Assembly (NCBI GenBank): GCA_910576875.1
Contig: CAJTKI010000007.1
Coordinates: 1 to 37,775, forward strand
Length of the DNA stretch: 37,775 bases
Direction: 5' to 3'
From: an uncultured Christensenella sp.
Lineage (GTDB): Bacteria; Bacillota; Clostridia; Christensenellales; UBA3700
A program made the translations under genes and the position numbers. Below are positions 1 through 8,242 of the stretch, in pieces (the first letter of the stretch is position 1; every line of letters starts with the position of its first letter). The notes beneath the pieces are model-generated. The model had not been told where the DNA came from. It was given only the letters and a program-made list of their open reading frames with translations, and did no database searches.

Positions 1-451
1 CCTGTTCCAGAATGGGCTTGATCAACTCTTCCGTCGTGCCGGGATACGTCGTGGATTCCAGTACGACCATCGTGGATTTTTTCAAATGTTTGGCGATCGC
101 CTGCGCGCTGTCGCGGACATAGCTGATATCGGGCTGCTGATGCGCGTCCAACGGCGTGGGCACGCAGATCGCGATAAAGTCCACGTCGCGCACAAAGCCG
201 AAATCCGACGTCGCGCGCAACATGCCGTCCCGTACGAGCGTCGCGAGATCTTCGTCTACGACGTCGCCGATGTAGTTGTGTCCCTCGTTGACCATCTTGA
301 CTTTCGATTCCTGCACGTCGAATCCGATCGTGCGGAATCCCGCTTTCGCCTTTTCGACCGCAAGCGGCAGTCCGACATATCCCAGTCCGACGACGCCGAC
401 GACGATCTCCTTGTTGTCGATCTTGCGCAACAATTCCTGTTTCATGCTCAT
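1..451 (-). CDS. Nucleotide-sugar dehydrogenase, WbpA/WecC-like (3' part outside window)
   Basis: This is the N-terminal 150 residues of a UDP-sugar 6-dehydrogenase, which oxidises the C6 hydroxyl of a UDP-HexNAc to a carboxylate with NAD+. The Rossmann motif GLGYVGLPLA lies near residues 21-30. Later come ICVPTP and STTYPGTTEE, both typical of the UDP-Glc/GDP-Man dehydrogenase family. The catalytic Cys region lies beyond the left edge. I chose the ATG at 451 because a GGAGAC site sits 9 nt upstream and because the ATG overlaps the stop of the WbpD-like gene as ATGA; a second in-frame ATG at 445 is less well spaced. With its WbpD- and WbpE-like neighbours it should supply the uronic acid of a UDP-diacetamido-hexuronic acid, so WbpA (UDP-GlcNAc substrate) is a better guess than WecC. 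Confidence 0.9.
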   Translation of the reverse strand, partial: MSMKQELLRKIDNKEIVVGVVGLGYVGLPLAVEKAKAGFRTIGFDVQESKVKMVNEGHNYIGDVVDEDLATLVRDGMLRATSDFGFVRDVDFIAICVPTPLDAHQQPDISYVRDSAQAIAKHLKKSTMVVLESTTYPGTTEELIKPILEQ

Positions 452-1023
452 AATGCACCCGTCTCCTTTACCGTACCTTCGTTGAGTTCGTATTTTTTTC
501 CGCATTTGCAGACGGCTTGTCCGTCGCAAAAATCCAATTTTTCGCCGCAAGCGCAGACATATCCTTTCACGCGTGCCGGATTGCCGACGACGAGCGCATA
601 GTCGGGCACGTCTTTCGTCACGACGCTGCCCGCGCCGATCAGCGCGTAGCGCCCGATTCGATGTCCGCAGACGATCGTACTGTTCGCGCCGACGCTGCAA
701 CCGCGTTGCAATACCGTCTCGCGGTATTCGTCCTTGCGGCACACGTGGCTGCGCGGATTGACGACGTTCGTAAACACGCAGCTCGGTCCGAGAAACACGT
801 CGTCTTCGCACCGCACGCCGGTATAAACGGATACGTTGTTCTGAATCTTAACGTTCCGACCGAGCACGACGCCGGGCGAAATCACGACGTTTTGTCCGAT
901 ATTGCAATTCTCTCCGATCTCGCAGCCCTGCATGATATGACTGAAATGCCATATTTTCGTGCCGGATCCGATCCGACACGGCTCGTCCACATAGCTGGAT
1001 TCGTGTACAAAATATTCTGCCAT
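448..1023 (-). CDS. Hexapeptide-repeat N-acetyltransferase, WbpD/WlbB-like
   Basis: This 191-residue protein is a left-handed beta-helix acyltransferase. Isoleucine/valine-spaced hexapeptide turns run from about residue 17 to 150 (for example GENCNIGQNVVI and GANSTIVCGHRIG), and the NPARVKGYVC segment closes the helix as in WbpD/WlbB, which acetylate the 3-amino group of UDP-GlcNAc(3NH2)A. The tail carries paired cysteines (CAC, then CKCG), so it may form a small zinc-ribbon-like cap. The WbpE-like aminotransferase that would make its substrate lies just upstream, and the WbpA-like dehydrogenase follows with a 4-bp overlap. There is no Shine-Dalgarno sequence before the ATG. Instead a TTGACA/TAAAAT promoter ends 12 nt upstream, so this gene may be transcribed separately with a leader of about 6 nt. 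Confidence 0.88.
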   Translation of the reverse strand: MAEYFVHESSYVDEPCRIGSGTKIWHFSHIMQGCEIGENCNIGQNVVISPGVVLGRNVKIQNNVSVYTGVRCEDDVFLGPSCVFTNVVNPRSHVCRKDEYRETVLQRGCSVGANSTIVCGHRIGRYALIGAGSVVTKDVPDYALVVGNPARVKGYVCACGEKLDFCDGQAVCKCGKKYELNEGTVKETGAL

Positions 1024-1035
1024 AGCTATCGTTTT

Positions 1036-1064
1036 ATTTTAATATAACTAAGACGCTTTGTCAA
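1036..1064 (-). promoter_or_regulatory. Internal promoter of the glycan cluster, before the WbpD-like gene
   Basis: On the minus strand, TTGACA (1064-1059), a 17-bp spacer and TAAAAT (1041-1036) lie in the only sizeable gap (55 bp) of the otherwise tightly packed cluster. The predicted transcription start is about 1029, roughly 6 nt before the ATG at 1023. Confidence 0.75.
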
Positions 1065-1078
1065 GTCGATGGCCGACA

Positions 1079-2197
1079 TTACGCCAACAGCGCCCGCGCG
1101 ATCCGATCTGCGTCCTCGTCGCTCAGATACGGATGCATCGGGATGCTCATGACCCGTCCGCACAGCGATTCCGCGACGCGCAGATCTTCGGTATGGAAAT
1201 CGTATCCGCCGAACGCCGTTTGTTTGTGCATCGGCGTCGGATAATATACCATCGTCGGAATGCCTTGTTCGCGCAATTTCGCTTGCAAGTCTTCGCGTTG
1301 CCGCGTATCGTCCAGAATCAGCGTATACTGCGCCCAACTGCTGCCGAATCCTTCCGGCACGAGCGGCGTCGTATACCGCGCTTGCAACGCCTGCGTATAG
1401 CGCGCCGCGACGCGATTGCGCGCGTCGAGTTCGTAACGGCGGAACGCGTCCAGTTTGGGCAACAGGATCGCCGCTTGCAGCGTATCCAGACGCGAATTGT
1501 ATCCGATGCGCACGTTGTCGTACTTAAACGTGCCTTTGCCGTGCACCGCCAGCGACGACATCAGTTCATAATACTCCGCGCGGTCGGTAAAGATCGCGCC
1601 GCCGTCGCCGTAGCATCCCAGCGGTTTCGCCGGAAAAAAGGACGTCGTCGAAATATCGCCGAACGAACACGCCTTTTTGTCCCCGATGCTGCCGCCGAAT
1701 CCCTGCGCGCCGTCCTCGATGATCGGCAATCCGTATCGGTCCGCCACGCGACGGATCGCCGGATAGTCGGCAGGCAGACCGAACAGGTCGACCGCGACGA
1801 TGCACTTGGGCGTATATTTACCCTGTTCGATGACGCGACGAATCGCAATATCGAGTTTTTCCGCGTCCAGATTGAACGTCCGCTCGTCCACGTCGACGAA
1901 GATGCACTGCGCGCCTTCCAGCGCGACCGTTTCCGCGCTCGCAAAGAACGTAAACGTCGGCACGAAAACCGCGTCGCCTTTGCCTACGCCCAGGCATCGC
2001 AACGCGAGCGTCAGCGCGTCCGTTCCGTTCGCGCAGGTCAGACAGTATTGCGTGCCGCAATAGCGCGCCAATTCTTCGGACAGCGTCTTGACCTCTTCGC
2101 CGCCGATATAGTGTCCGTGTTCCAACACCCGCGCGATGTTCGCGTCGATATGCTCTTTCAACGCATGATATTGCGCGTTCAAATCGATAAACTGCAT
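1079..2197 (-). CDS. DegT/DnrJ/EryC1 aminotransferase, WbpE/WlbC-like
   Basis: This is a 372-residue PLP-dependent sugar aminotransferase of usual family length. The pyridine-binding acid lies in EDGAQGFGG (about residues 161-169). The Schiff-base lysine is K191 in FFPAKPLGCYGDGG, the FxPxKxLG(C/A)xGDGG form characteristic of WbpE/WlbC and related 3-aminotransferases. The expected reaction is transfer of an amino group from glutamate to the 3-keto position of UDP-3-keto-GlcNAcA. The start has a clean AAGGAG site 8 nt upstream, inside the end of the glycosyltransferase gene, one base from its stop. The partner 3-dehydrogenase (WbpB-like) and any 2-epimerase are not in the window and may lie to the left. 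Confidence 0.9.
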   Translation of the reverse strand: MQFIDLNAQYHALKEHIDANIARVLEHGHYIGGEEVKTLSEELARYCGTQYCLTCANGTDALTLALRCLGVGKGDAVFVPTFTFFASAETVALEGAQCIFVDVDERTFNLDAEKLDIAIRRVIEQGKYTPKCIVAVDLFGLPADYPAIRRVADRYGLPIIEDGAQGFGGSIGDKKACSFGDISTTSFFPAKPLGCYGDGGAIFTDRAEYYELMSSLAVHGKGTFKYDNVRIGYNSRLDTLQAAILLPKLDAFRRYELDARNRVAARYTQALQARYTTPLVPEGFGSSWAQYTLILDDTRQREDLQAKLREQGIPTMVYYPTPMHKQTAFGGYDFHTEDLRVAESLCGRVMSIPMHPYLSDEDADRIARALLA

Positions 2198-2198
2198 C

Positions 2199-3434
2199 TT
2201 ATTTCTCCTTTCGTTCGCACGCGTATTGCACGACCGCTTCCAGTCGGTCGGTCAGCGTCTCGAAATCGAAGTCCGTCGCCGCCGCCCGCGCGCGTTCGCA
2301 CATCTGCGTATATTCCTGTTGCGGCAACTCCGCAATTTCGACGATCGCGTCGGCGATAGCCTGCGGCGTCTGTTCTTCCGTGCTGATTCCGCAACGATAG
2401 CGGTCGATCAGGTCGTAGCGCACTTTGAGCGTAGACAAGATCGGACGCCCCGCCGCCATGTAGTCGAACAACTTGTTCCAGCTCACGCCGTAACGACTGA
2501 TGCCGCTGGGTTGCACGTTGATCAGATTGAGTTGCGCGCTCCGACAGATCCCGCCGACCGCTTCTTTCGGCACGCTGCCCAAAAAGCGCACGTTCGCGAT
2601 CTGCTCGTCCGCGCAACGTTTTTCCAACCGCTCCCGCTGGTCGCCGTCCCCGTAGAGATCGAAGCGCACCCACGGATGCGTTTCTCCCAGCAATTTCGCG
2701 CAGTCGAGCACCGTGTCCAGATCGTTGACTTGACGGATCGATCCCGCGTACACGACCCGAAACACGCCGTCCGCGCGCATATCGGTATCGACTTGCGACA
2801 CGATTTGATCGCCGTCGATTCCGTTGTTGATATAGAAGACCTTATCGAGATCGACTTGCTTTTCCCAGCCCTTGTCCCGAATATAATCTTTGCCGCCTTC
2901 CATCGAAAAAATGATCGCGTCCGACAGCTTATACATGCGTTTTTCCTGTCCGTACAAATATCGGATGATCGGATTGGACGCGGAGATATTCTTGTATTCG
3001 ACGATGGACAACGGCCACAAATCCCGTATTTCGCTGACAAACGCGATCTTATTTTTGCGTGCGTACTTCAAAATGCCGCGGTAGTTGATACAATTGCAGT
3101 CCGCGACGATCGCATCCGGTTTGGCAAAGCGTTTCATTGCTTTTGCAAACCGATTCTGGAACTGGAACATATTTAGAATCCGCTTGACGCCGCTGCCCCG
3201 ATACCCGTCGCAACGGATATGCACGTACCGCAATCCGTCGTATTCGCGTTCGACGTACAAGCTTTTGTCTTCGATCAGATTCACGTCGCTGTTGTGGATC
3301 GTGCTGGCGGTCACGAGCGTCACGTCGTACCCGCGCCGTTGCAAAATCTTTGCAAAGCGTATCGTCTTGACCCGCACTTCCAGACGGGGCGGCATCGCAT
3401 AATGACTGACCAGCCAGATTCTTTTCTTTTCCAT
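2199..3434 (-). CDS. GT4-family glycosyltransferase, WbuB-like
   Basis: This 411-residue GT-B glycosyltransferase should be cytoplasmic or peripheral on the inner face of the membrane, adding a sugar to a lipid-linked glycan. The N-terminal half opens with IWLVSHYAMPP, typical of WbuB-like enzymes. The C-terminal half contains the GT4 donor-binding stretch: VVYAGSIRQVNDLD, then LYGDGDQRERLE, then SWNKLFDYMAAGRPIL. The donor and acceptor cannot be read from sequence. The start lies 3 bp after the ATP-grasp stop, with only a weak upstream GGAAG, which suggests translational coupling. Confidence 0.88.
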   Translation of the reverse strand: MEKKRIWLVSHYAMPPRLEVRVKTIRFAKILQRRGYDVTLVTASTIHNSDVNLIEDKSLYVEREYDGLRYVHIRCDGYRGSGVKRILNMFQFQNRFAKAMKRFAKPDAIVADCNCINYRGILKYARKNKIAFVSEIRDLWPLSIVEYKNISASNPIIRYLYGQEKRMYKLSDAIIFSMEGGKDYIRDKGWEKQVDLDKVFYINNGIDGDQIVSQVDTDMRADGVFRVVYAGSIRQVNDLDTVLDCAKLLGETHPWVRFDLYGDGDQRERLEKRCADEQIANVRFLGSVPKEAVGGICRSAQLNLINVQPSGISRYGVSWNKLFDYMAAGRPILSTLKVRYDLIDRYRCGISTEEQTPQAIADAIVEIAELPQQEYTQMCERARAAATDFDFETLTDRLEAVVQYACERKEK

Positions 3435-3437
3435 TCG

Positions 3438-4622
3438 TTAAGCTTCCGTTACGATTTGTATTTTTTTCGCCGCAAGTTCGCAGATCTGCATCGCGCGTTG
3501 CGGCGTATCGGCTTGCGCGATCACGTATCCGACGCGGTCGGCGGAAGAATGCACGCTCCCCGCCCGATCGCCGATTTGCTTGAAGAATTCCACCGCGCGC
3601 ACGCCGTCCGCGCGCTTGGCATCGTCTACGCCGCGGATCTCGCGGATCACGCCTTCCTCCGCGGACAAAAAGACGATCGCGGACGCCTTCTCGTATTTCG
3701 GCGCGAGATCGACCGCTTCCCCGACGCATTGGCGGATCGTCGCTTCGATCATGTCGATTCCGGTAGACAGCGGCACCAGATGCGAAGTAATGCAGTCTCC
3801 GCCCATGCGCGCGCCCATCTCGACAAGCTTCGGACCTTCCGCCGTCACCATCATTTCGATATGCGCGGGACCGTTCGTCAGTCCCACCGCGTCGCATGCC
3901 TGTTGCGCGATCTCGCGCACGCGATCCTGCGTCTCCCGCGCCAGCGTGGACGGCTGGGAATGTCCGGTCTCGACAAAATGCGGCGCGCCGCTCGTCTGCT
4001 TGTCCGTGATCTGCAAGACGACCGCCTTGCCGTCGCATACAAACGTTTCGACGCTGATCTCCCTGCCTTGCATGAACTCTTCCGCGAGAATCACGCCGTT
4101 TCTGGACGACGCCTGCGTATACGCATAGTGTTGCAACGCGTCCGCGGCGTCGCGCGCGAGATATACGCCGCGACTGCCGGAATTGTCCGCCGGTTTCAAG
4201 ATGCACGGATACGGCAAATCGTTCGCCAACCGTTCCAAATCCCGCTTGCTTGCGATTTCCGCATACCGCGGCGCGGGCACGCCGCACGATTCGAAGCAAC
4301 GAATCATCGCCGCCTTGTCGGTGCAGTTGCGAGCGCACCGCGCGTCGATGCCGCGCAACCCCGTCCGTTCGCACACATACGCGATCGCCCGCATCGGCAT
4401 ATCGGTCGCCGTCGTCATGATGCCGTCCGGACGGTAATCCAGGACCGCTTCCAACAGTCCCCGTTCGTCGATCGTACTGCAATTGTAATATCGGTCGGCG
4501 TACGGGATCCCGACAGCCTGCGGATTGAAATCCGCGACGGCGACTTCCATTCCCATGCGTTTGGCTTGCAATATCGCAGGCAGTTGCAGAATGCTCGCTC
4601 CTACGATCATCAATTTTTTCAC
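3438..4622 (-). CDS. ATP-grasp carboxylate-amine ligase family protein
   Basis: This 394-residue protein has the ATP-grasp layout: an N-terminal pre-ATP-grasp domain (KKLMIVGASILQLPAI, residues 2-17), the nucleotide-binding glycine loop in LKPADNSGSRG (142-152), and the metal/ATP-binding end in EMGARMGGD (268-276). Such enzymes form an acyl-phosphate and join it to an amine. In glycan clusters they may attach an amino acid or other acid to an amino sugar, but the substrate here is unknown. I chose the GTG at 4622 because GGGAGG lies 7 nt upstream, the protein then begins with the expected beta strand, and GTGA overlaps the upstream stop. Longer in-frame starts would run through the neighbouring gene. 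Confidence 0.88.
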   Translation of the reverse strand: MKKLMIVGASILQLPAILQAKRMGMEVAVADFNPQAVGIPYADRYYNCSTIDERGLLEAVLDYRPDGIMTTATDMPMRAIAYVCERTGLRGIDARCARNCTDKAAMIRCFESCGVPAPRYAEIASKRDLERLANDLPYPCILKPADNSGSRGVYLARDAADALQHYAYTQASSRNGVILAEEFMQGREISVETFVCDGKAVVLQITDKQTSGAPHFVETGHSQPSTLARETQDRVREIAQQACDAVGLTNGPAHIEMMVTAEGPKLVEMGARMGGDCITSHLVPLSTGIDMIEATIRQCVGEAVDLAPKYEKASAIVFLSAEEGVIREIRGVDDAKRADGVRAVEFFKQIGDRAGSVHSSADRVGYVIAQADTPQRAMQICELAAKKIQIVTEA

Positions 4623-5668
4623 GACAACGCCTCCCTCAGTATTGCGCCGATATCCGACATATCGTCGTACGCATATCTTTGATCGATCGGCAGCGACAGC
4701 ATTTCCCGTTCGACCTTTGCCGCAAACGCGTCCGTGGCCCGCGCGGCGTCCGCCAACGGCCACAGTACGGGCGCATATACGCCGCGTTGCGCGAGACGTC
4801 TTTGCACGGCGTCTCGATCGCGCACCGCGATCGGCAACGAAAACGGCGCGCCGCGATCCGCCAAGTCGGGCGGCGTCAACGGTTGCACGCCGTCGATCCG
4901 CTCGATCGCCCGATACAGCGCCCGGTAATTCGCCTTTCTCGCGCTTGCGATCTGCGCGACGTCGCAATCGGCAAATTGCGCCACGCTTTGCGCATCCGCG
5001 CCGACGATACGCGTCGCCGCGTCGATCTCATGCTCCGCCGCCGCAAACATCGCGCGATAATTCTGTTTGCATTCCGCGCTCTTGCATACGCCGTAACGCA
5101 GTTTTTCGTCAAAAGCCTTGCGCCGCAATTGCGTAAAGGCATTCGGTTCGTACGCGGGTTGTTCCAATTCGCGTTTCGCGCTCAACGCAACGCCGCCGTT
5201 GACGATCCCGATGCTTTTGCGCATGCTGATTACCGTATAATCGCATCCCGTATCGTAAGCCGCCGCGTCGAAACAACTGTGCGTAACGTCCGCGACCGTC
5301 ACGCAATCGGGATAGGCGCGAACGACGGATCGCACATAGTCCAAATCCGTCGCGCCGTAATACAGCATGACAAACAGCACCGCCCGTTCGCCTTTCGCAA
5401 TCGTCGGGCGCGGCAAAAACGCTTCGTCGATCGGATAGAATCGGATCTCGAATCCCGCATCCGCAAACGGCTGCCACATCGAATGACAGGACAACGCCGG
5501 CATATACACGACGCGCAATCCCGTTTCGCGCGCGATCTTTGCCGCGCACAAGCCGATCGCCTCCCGCCCGCATCGCACGAACGCCTTGCCGCAAAATCGG
5601 TCAAAGTACGCGCGCAGACTTCCGCGTTCGATTATCGCGCAGTCGAATTCGCTTCCGTATTCCCGCAT
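4619..5668 (-). CDS. PLP-dependent (DegT-fold) aminotransferase-like protein
   Basis: This 349-residue protein looks like a divergent fold-type I PLP enzyme. D127 in VADVTHS would hold the pyridine nitrogen, and K151 in SMRKSIGIVNGG would form the Schiff base, followed by the usual small-residue stretch. The sequence before GGVAL differs from typical DegT sugar aminotransferases, so the substrate may not be a nucleotide sugar. The ATG at 5668 has GGAGG 6 nt upstream and lies 37 bp inside the end of the sugar-transferase gene; longer starts would lie deep in that gene. Its stop overlaps the ATP-grasp start (GTGA), so I infer that the two enzymes act together. Confidence 0.8.
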   Translation of the reverse strand: MREYGSEFDCAIIERGSLRAYFDRFCGKAFVRCGREAIGLCAAKIARETGLRVVYMPALSCHSMWQPFADAGFEIRFYPIDEAFLPRPTIAKGERAVLFVMLYYGATDLDYVRSVVRAYPDCVTVADVTHSCFDAAAYDTGCDYTVISMRKSIGIVNGGVALSAKRELEQPAYEPNAFTQLRRKAFDEKLRYGVCKSAECKQNYRAMFAAAEHEIDAATRIVGADAQSVAQFADCDVAQIASARKANYRALYRAIERIDGVQPLTPPDLADRGAPFSLPIAVRDRDAVQRRLAQRGVYAPVLWPLADAARATDAFAAKVEREMLSLPIDQRYAYDDMSDIGAILREALS

Positions 5669-6387
5669 GCGTCCGCCTCCGATTCCTGCGATCTTGCCGT
5701 CGATTCCGCCGATACGGTTTCCGACGCCGCGCCGTCCTCGATCGCGCTTTGCGTTTCGTCCGACGGTTGCTCGTCGTCCGCAACGGCGCGGTCTTTGCTC
5801 AAATCCACATAGACGTTTTCGTGCCGCAGCACCGTTTGAATCGTTTTGAAAAAGATCTTGACGTCCATCCACAACGAAATCTTTTCCGCATAATAATTGT
5901 CGTTGCGGATTTTCAATTCCGCGTTCGCGTCATTGCGATAGTACGCCTGATTGTATCCGGTGATGCCGGGGCGCACGCGCAGAAATCCCTTGTCCTCTTC
6001 CCGATACTTTTCCAGCCAATCGGGCGGATCGGGACGCGGCCCGATGATGCTCATCCGAAACGTGAGAATATTCAACAATTGCGGAATTTCGTCCAAACTC
6101 GTTTTTCGCAAAAATCTGCCGACGCGCGTAACGCGCGGATCGTCTTCGCCGTTGTACGTCGATCCGTCGTCCAGCCGGATATCCGGCGCGTTGACTTTCA
6201 TCGATCGGAATTTGCACATCCGAAATACTTTTCCGTTTTTGCCGATTCTCTGACCGCAATACAAGATCGGACCGCCGTCCTCGATCTTGATCGCGATCGC
6301 GATCGGGATCCAAATCAGGATAAAAAACGGCATCGCGATCAACGCAATCGCAAAATCCGTCAACGGTTTCAAAAAATGCTTATACAT
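5632..6387 (-). CDS. Initiating sugar-phosphate transferase, PglC/WcaJ-type
   Basis: This 251-residue membrane enzyme should transfer a sugar-1-phosphate from a UDP-sugar to undecaprenyl phosphate, the first step of glycan assembly. It has one hydrophobic re-entrant helix (about residues 10-33) and the family core: KFRSM, then DPRVTRVGRFLRKTSLDEIPQL with the catalytic Asp-Glu pair, then IGPRP and RPGITGYNQ. The last 45 residues or so are a low-complexity tail rich in Glu, Asp, Ser and Ala, not part of the catalytic core. The gene overlaps the upstream aminotransferase by 8 bp and the downstream PLP enzyme by 37 bp. A GGGGA site precedes the ATG. It is the marker that the cluster makes a lipid-linked surface glycan. 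Confidence 0.93.
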   Translation of the reverse strand: MYKHFLKPLTDFAIALIAMPFFILIWIPIAIAIKIEDGGPILYCGQRIGKNGKVFRMCKFRSMKVNAPDIRLDDGSTYNGEDDPRVTRVGRFLRKTSLDEIPQLLNILTFRMSIIGPRPDPPDWLEKYREEDKGFLRVRPGITGYNQAYYRNDANAELKIRNDNYYAEKISLWMDVKIFFKTIQTVLRHENVYVDLSKDRAVADDEQPSDETQSAIEDGAASETVSAESTARSQESEADACGNTEANSTAR

Positions 6388-7594
6388 GCTTTCCCCTTAC
6401 GGCGTCTATCGCGTCGATGTACGCGTCGATCACGTAGCGCACCTGTTCGTCCGTCAACAACGTATGCAACGGCAACGTGATTTCATTCTCATACGCCGCT
6501 TTTGCATTCGGATAATCCGCGATCTCGAATCCCAGCGCCCGATACGCCGTATGCATCGGCAACGGCTTATAATGCACGTTCGTCGCAACGCCGCGCTCCG
6601 CCATCCGCACGATCGCGGCATTGCGCGACTTTTCGTCCAGACCTTCCGCACGCGTCAGATACAGATGCCCGCTCGACGCAAAGTCCGCGCCGTAATGGCG
6701 CAACGTCTGCGCATATCGGGGACAAAGCGCCTCGTCGTACATGCCGATGATTGCTCTGCGTCTGGCAAGCAGATCGGGATAACGCCGCAACTGCGCCAAT
6801 CCGATCGACGCCATGATATCGGTCATATTGCACTTCTGCCCGCACATCCGGATGTCGTATTCCCATGCGCCGAGCTGATTTTTCGCCAGCGCGTCTTTGC
6901 TCTGTCCGTGCAACGACCACAGCATGAATTGCCGATACAGATCGTCGCTGTCGATCCCCGCGATCTTTCGCCATACGACGGCGCCGCCTTCCGCGGTCGT
7001 CAAATTCTTGACCGCATGAAAACTGAACGACGTAAAATCCGCCCACGCGCCGCTGCGCACGCCGCCGCGCTGTGCGCCAAAACTGTGCGCCGCGTCGGCA
7101 AGAATCACAACGCGCCCGATCGCCTCCTGCAACGCGCCGTTGGGACAAAACCGATCCGCCGCGTCTTCGGCGATTCGAAGCAATCGCTCGTAATCGCATA
7201 CTTTCCCGCCGATATCGACAGGAATGATCGCCTTGGTCTTCTCGTTGATCAACTCCGGCAAACGCGCATAATCCATCTCGTAACCGTCTTGCGCGATGTC
7301 GCACAACACGATCTTCGCGCCGACGTGTTCGATCACGCTCGCGCTCGCCGTATACGTATACGCGCTCGTAATCACTTCGTCGCCCGCGCCGACGCCCAAA
7401 ATGCGCAGCACCAACTCCAGCCCCGCCGTCGCCGAGTTCAGACACACCGCCCGTTCCGTTCCGCAGTATGCGGCAATCTCTTTCTCGAACGTCTTCGTCT
7501 TCGGTCCCGTCGTGATCCATCCCGATTTCAGCGTATCTACGACTTCGTCTATTTCCGCCTGCGTAATATCCGGCGGAGAAAATGGTATTTTCAT
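6380..7594 (-). CDS. DegT/DnrJ/EryC1 aminotransferase, PglE/LegC-like
   Basis: This 404-residue PLP-dependent nucleotide-sugar aminotransferase is the first gene of the glycan operon. It starts with IPFSPPDITQAEIDEV, has ADAAHSFGA (pyridine-binding acid D167), and has K196 in SFHAVKNLTTAEGG as Schiff-base lysine. The HAVKN(L/I)TT form is that of 4-aminotransferases such as PglE and LegC, so a 4-amino-4,6-dideoxy-hexose product is likely. No 4,6-dehydratase is in the window. The ATG at 7594 has GGAAGGAC about 5 nt upstream. Its last 8 bp overlap the sugar-transferase gene. Confidence 0.9.
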   Translation of the reverse strand: MKIPFSPPDITQAEIDEVVDTLKSGWITTGPKTKTFEKEIAAYCGTERAVCLNSATAGLELVLRILGVGAGDEVITSAYTYTASASVIEHVGAKIVLCDIAQDGYEMDYARLPELINEKTKAIIPVDIGGKVCDYERLLRIAEDAADRFCPNGALQEAIGRVVILADAAHSFGAQRGGVRSGAWADFTSFSFHAVKNLTTAEGGAVVWRKIAGIDSDDLYRQFMLWSLHGQSKDALAKNQLGAWEYDIRMCGQKCNMTDIMASIGLAQLRRYPDLLARRRAIIGMYDEALCPRYAQTLRHYGADFASSGHLYLTRAEGLDEKSRNAAIVRMAERGVATNVHYKPLPMHTAYRALGFEIADYPNAKAAYENEITLPLHTLLTDEQVRYVIDAYIDAIDAVRGKHV

Positions 7595-7639
7595 CTGTCC
7601 TTCCTTACCCGTCCGCAGACCGCGGTCCGCGTTTTTCTT

Positions 7640-7668
7640 ATTATATCACATGCATTCTTCCCTTACAA
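7640..7668 (-). promoter_or_regulatory. Promoter of the glycan operon
   Basis: On the minus strand, TTGTAA (7668-7663), a 17-bp spacer and TATAAT (7645-7640) occur with an extended -10 (TGATATAAT). The predicted start at about 7633 leaves a leader of about 39 nt before the ATG at 7594. Confidence 0.85.
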
Positions 7669-7795
7669 TATTTTGTGACATCTTTTTGCAATTACCCAAA
7701 CGCGCGCGACCGACCGTCGTTTTTGCCCGTTTTCGCACCGTTTCGCCCCTTGATTTCGCAATTGCGACTTTTCCGAAATAAACGCATTCAAAGCA

Positions 7796-7824
7796 TTGAC
7801 AAGCAACCCGAAATTTCTTATAAT
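7796..7824 (+). promoter_or_regulatory. Consensus sigma-A promoter upstream of tRNA-Thr
   Basis: A perfect TTGACA (7796-7801), a 17-bp spacer and a perfect TATAAT (7819-7824) occur together. The transcript would start near 7831, about 184 nt before the tRNA. I see no tRNA, convincing open reading frame or strong hairpin in that leader. Confidence 0.85.
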
Positions 7825-8014
7825 ATGAAAGACTCCGACGGCGCGAACATCGATTTCTTTGTCCGCCTCGCCCGATACCGAACGTCCCGTTCGCATCCGC
7901 GCGTCTCCGCCGCAGTCCGCCGATCCGACATCGTCATCGTCCGCATGTTAAGGAATCACAAACCTTATCTGCAAGCCGAGAACGACAACCCAAAAACTTA
8001 ACAAAACAACACAC

Positions 8015-8090
<76 letters not shown>

Positions 8091-8093
8091 TTC

Positions 8094-8125
8094 AGTACTC
8101 TCAAAGTGTTGAGAGTACTTTTTTT
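8094..8125 (+). terminator. Terminator of the tRNA-Thr transcript
   Basis: An 11-bp perfect stem (AGTACTCTCAA with TTGAGAGTACT) with a 4-nt loop is followed by a run of seven T (8119-8125), four bases after the tRNA CCA end. Confidence 0.93.
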
Positions 8126-8242
8126 GTCTACTAACACGGACAGTCCGAAATAGTGACGTTCACATAACTCACTGTCACCCGCTCACTGTTTCGTCGCCTT
8201 GCTTCTTACAAGTCCGAAAATGCAAAAATTATGAAATACCGC

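Noticed and set aside
7663..7896. A 77-codon minus-strand frame between the glycan operon and the tRNA
   Set aside because: It overlaps both opposing promoters, has no ribosome binding site and has the composition of non-coding DNA.
8131..8242. A terminator for the ABC exporter operon in the gap before the tRNA
   Set aside because: Only weak inverted repeats without a T run are present in the correct orientation.
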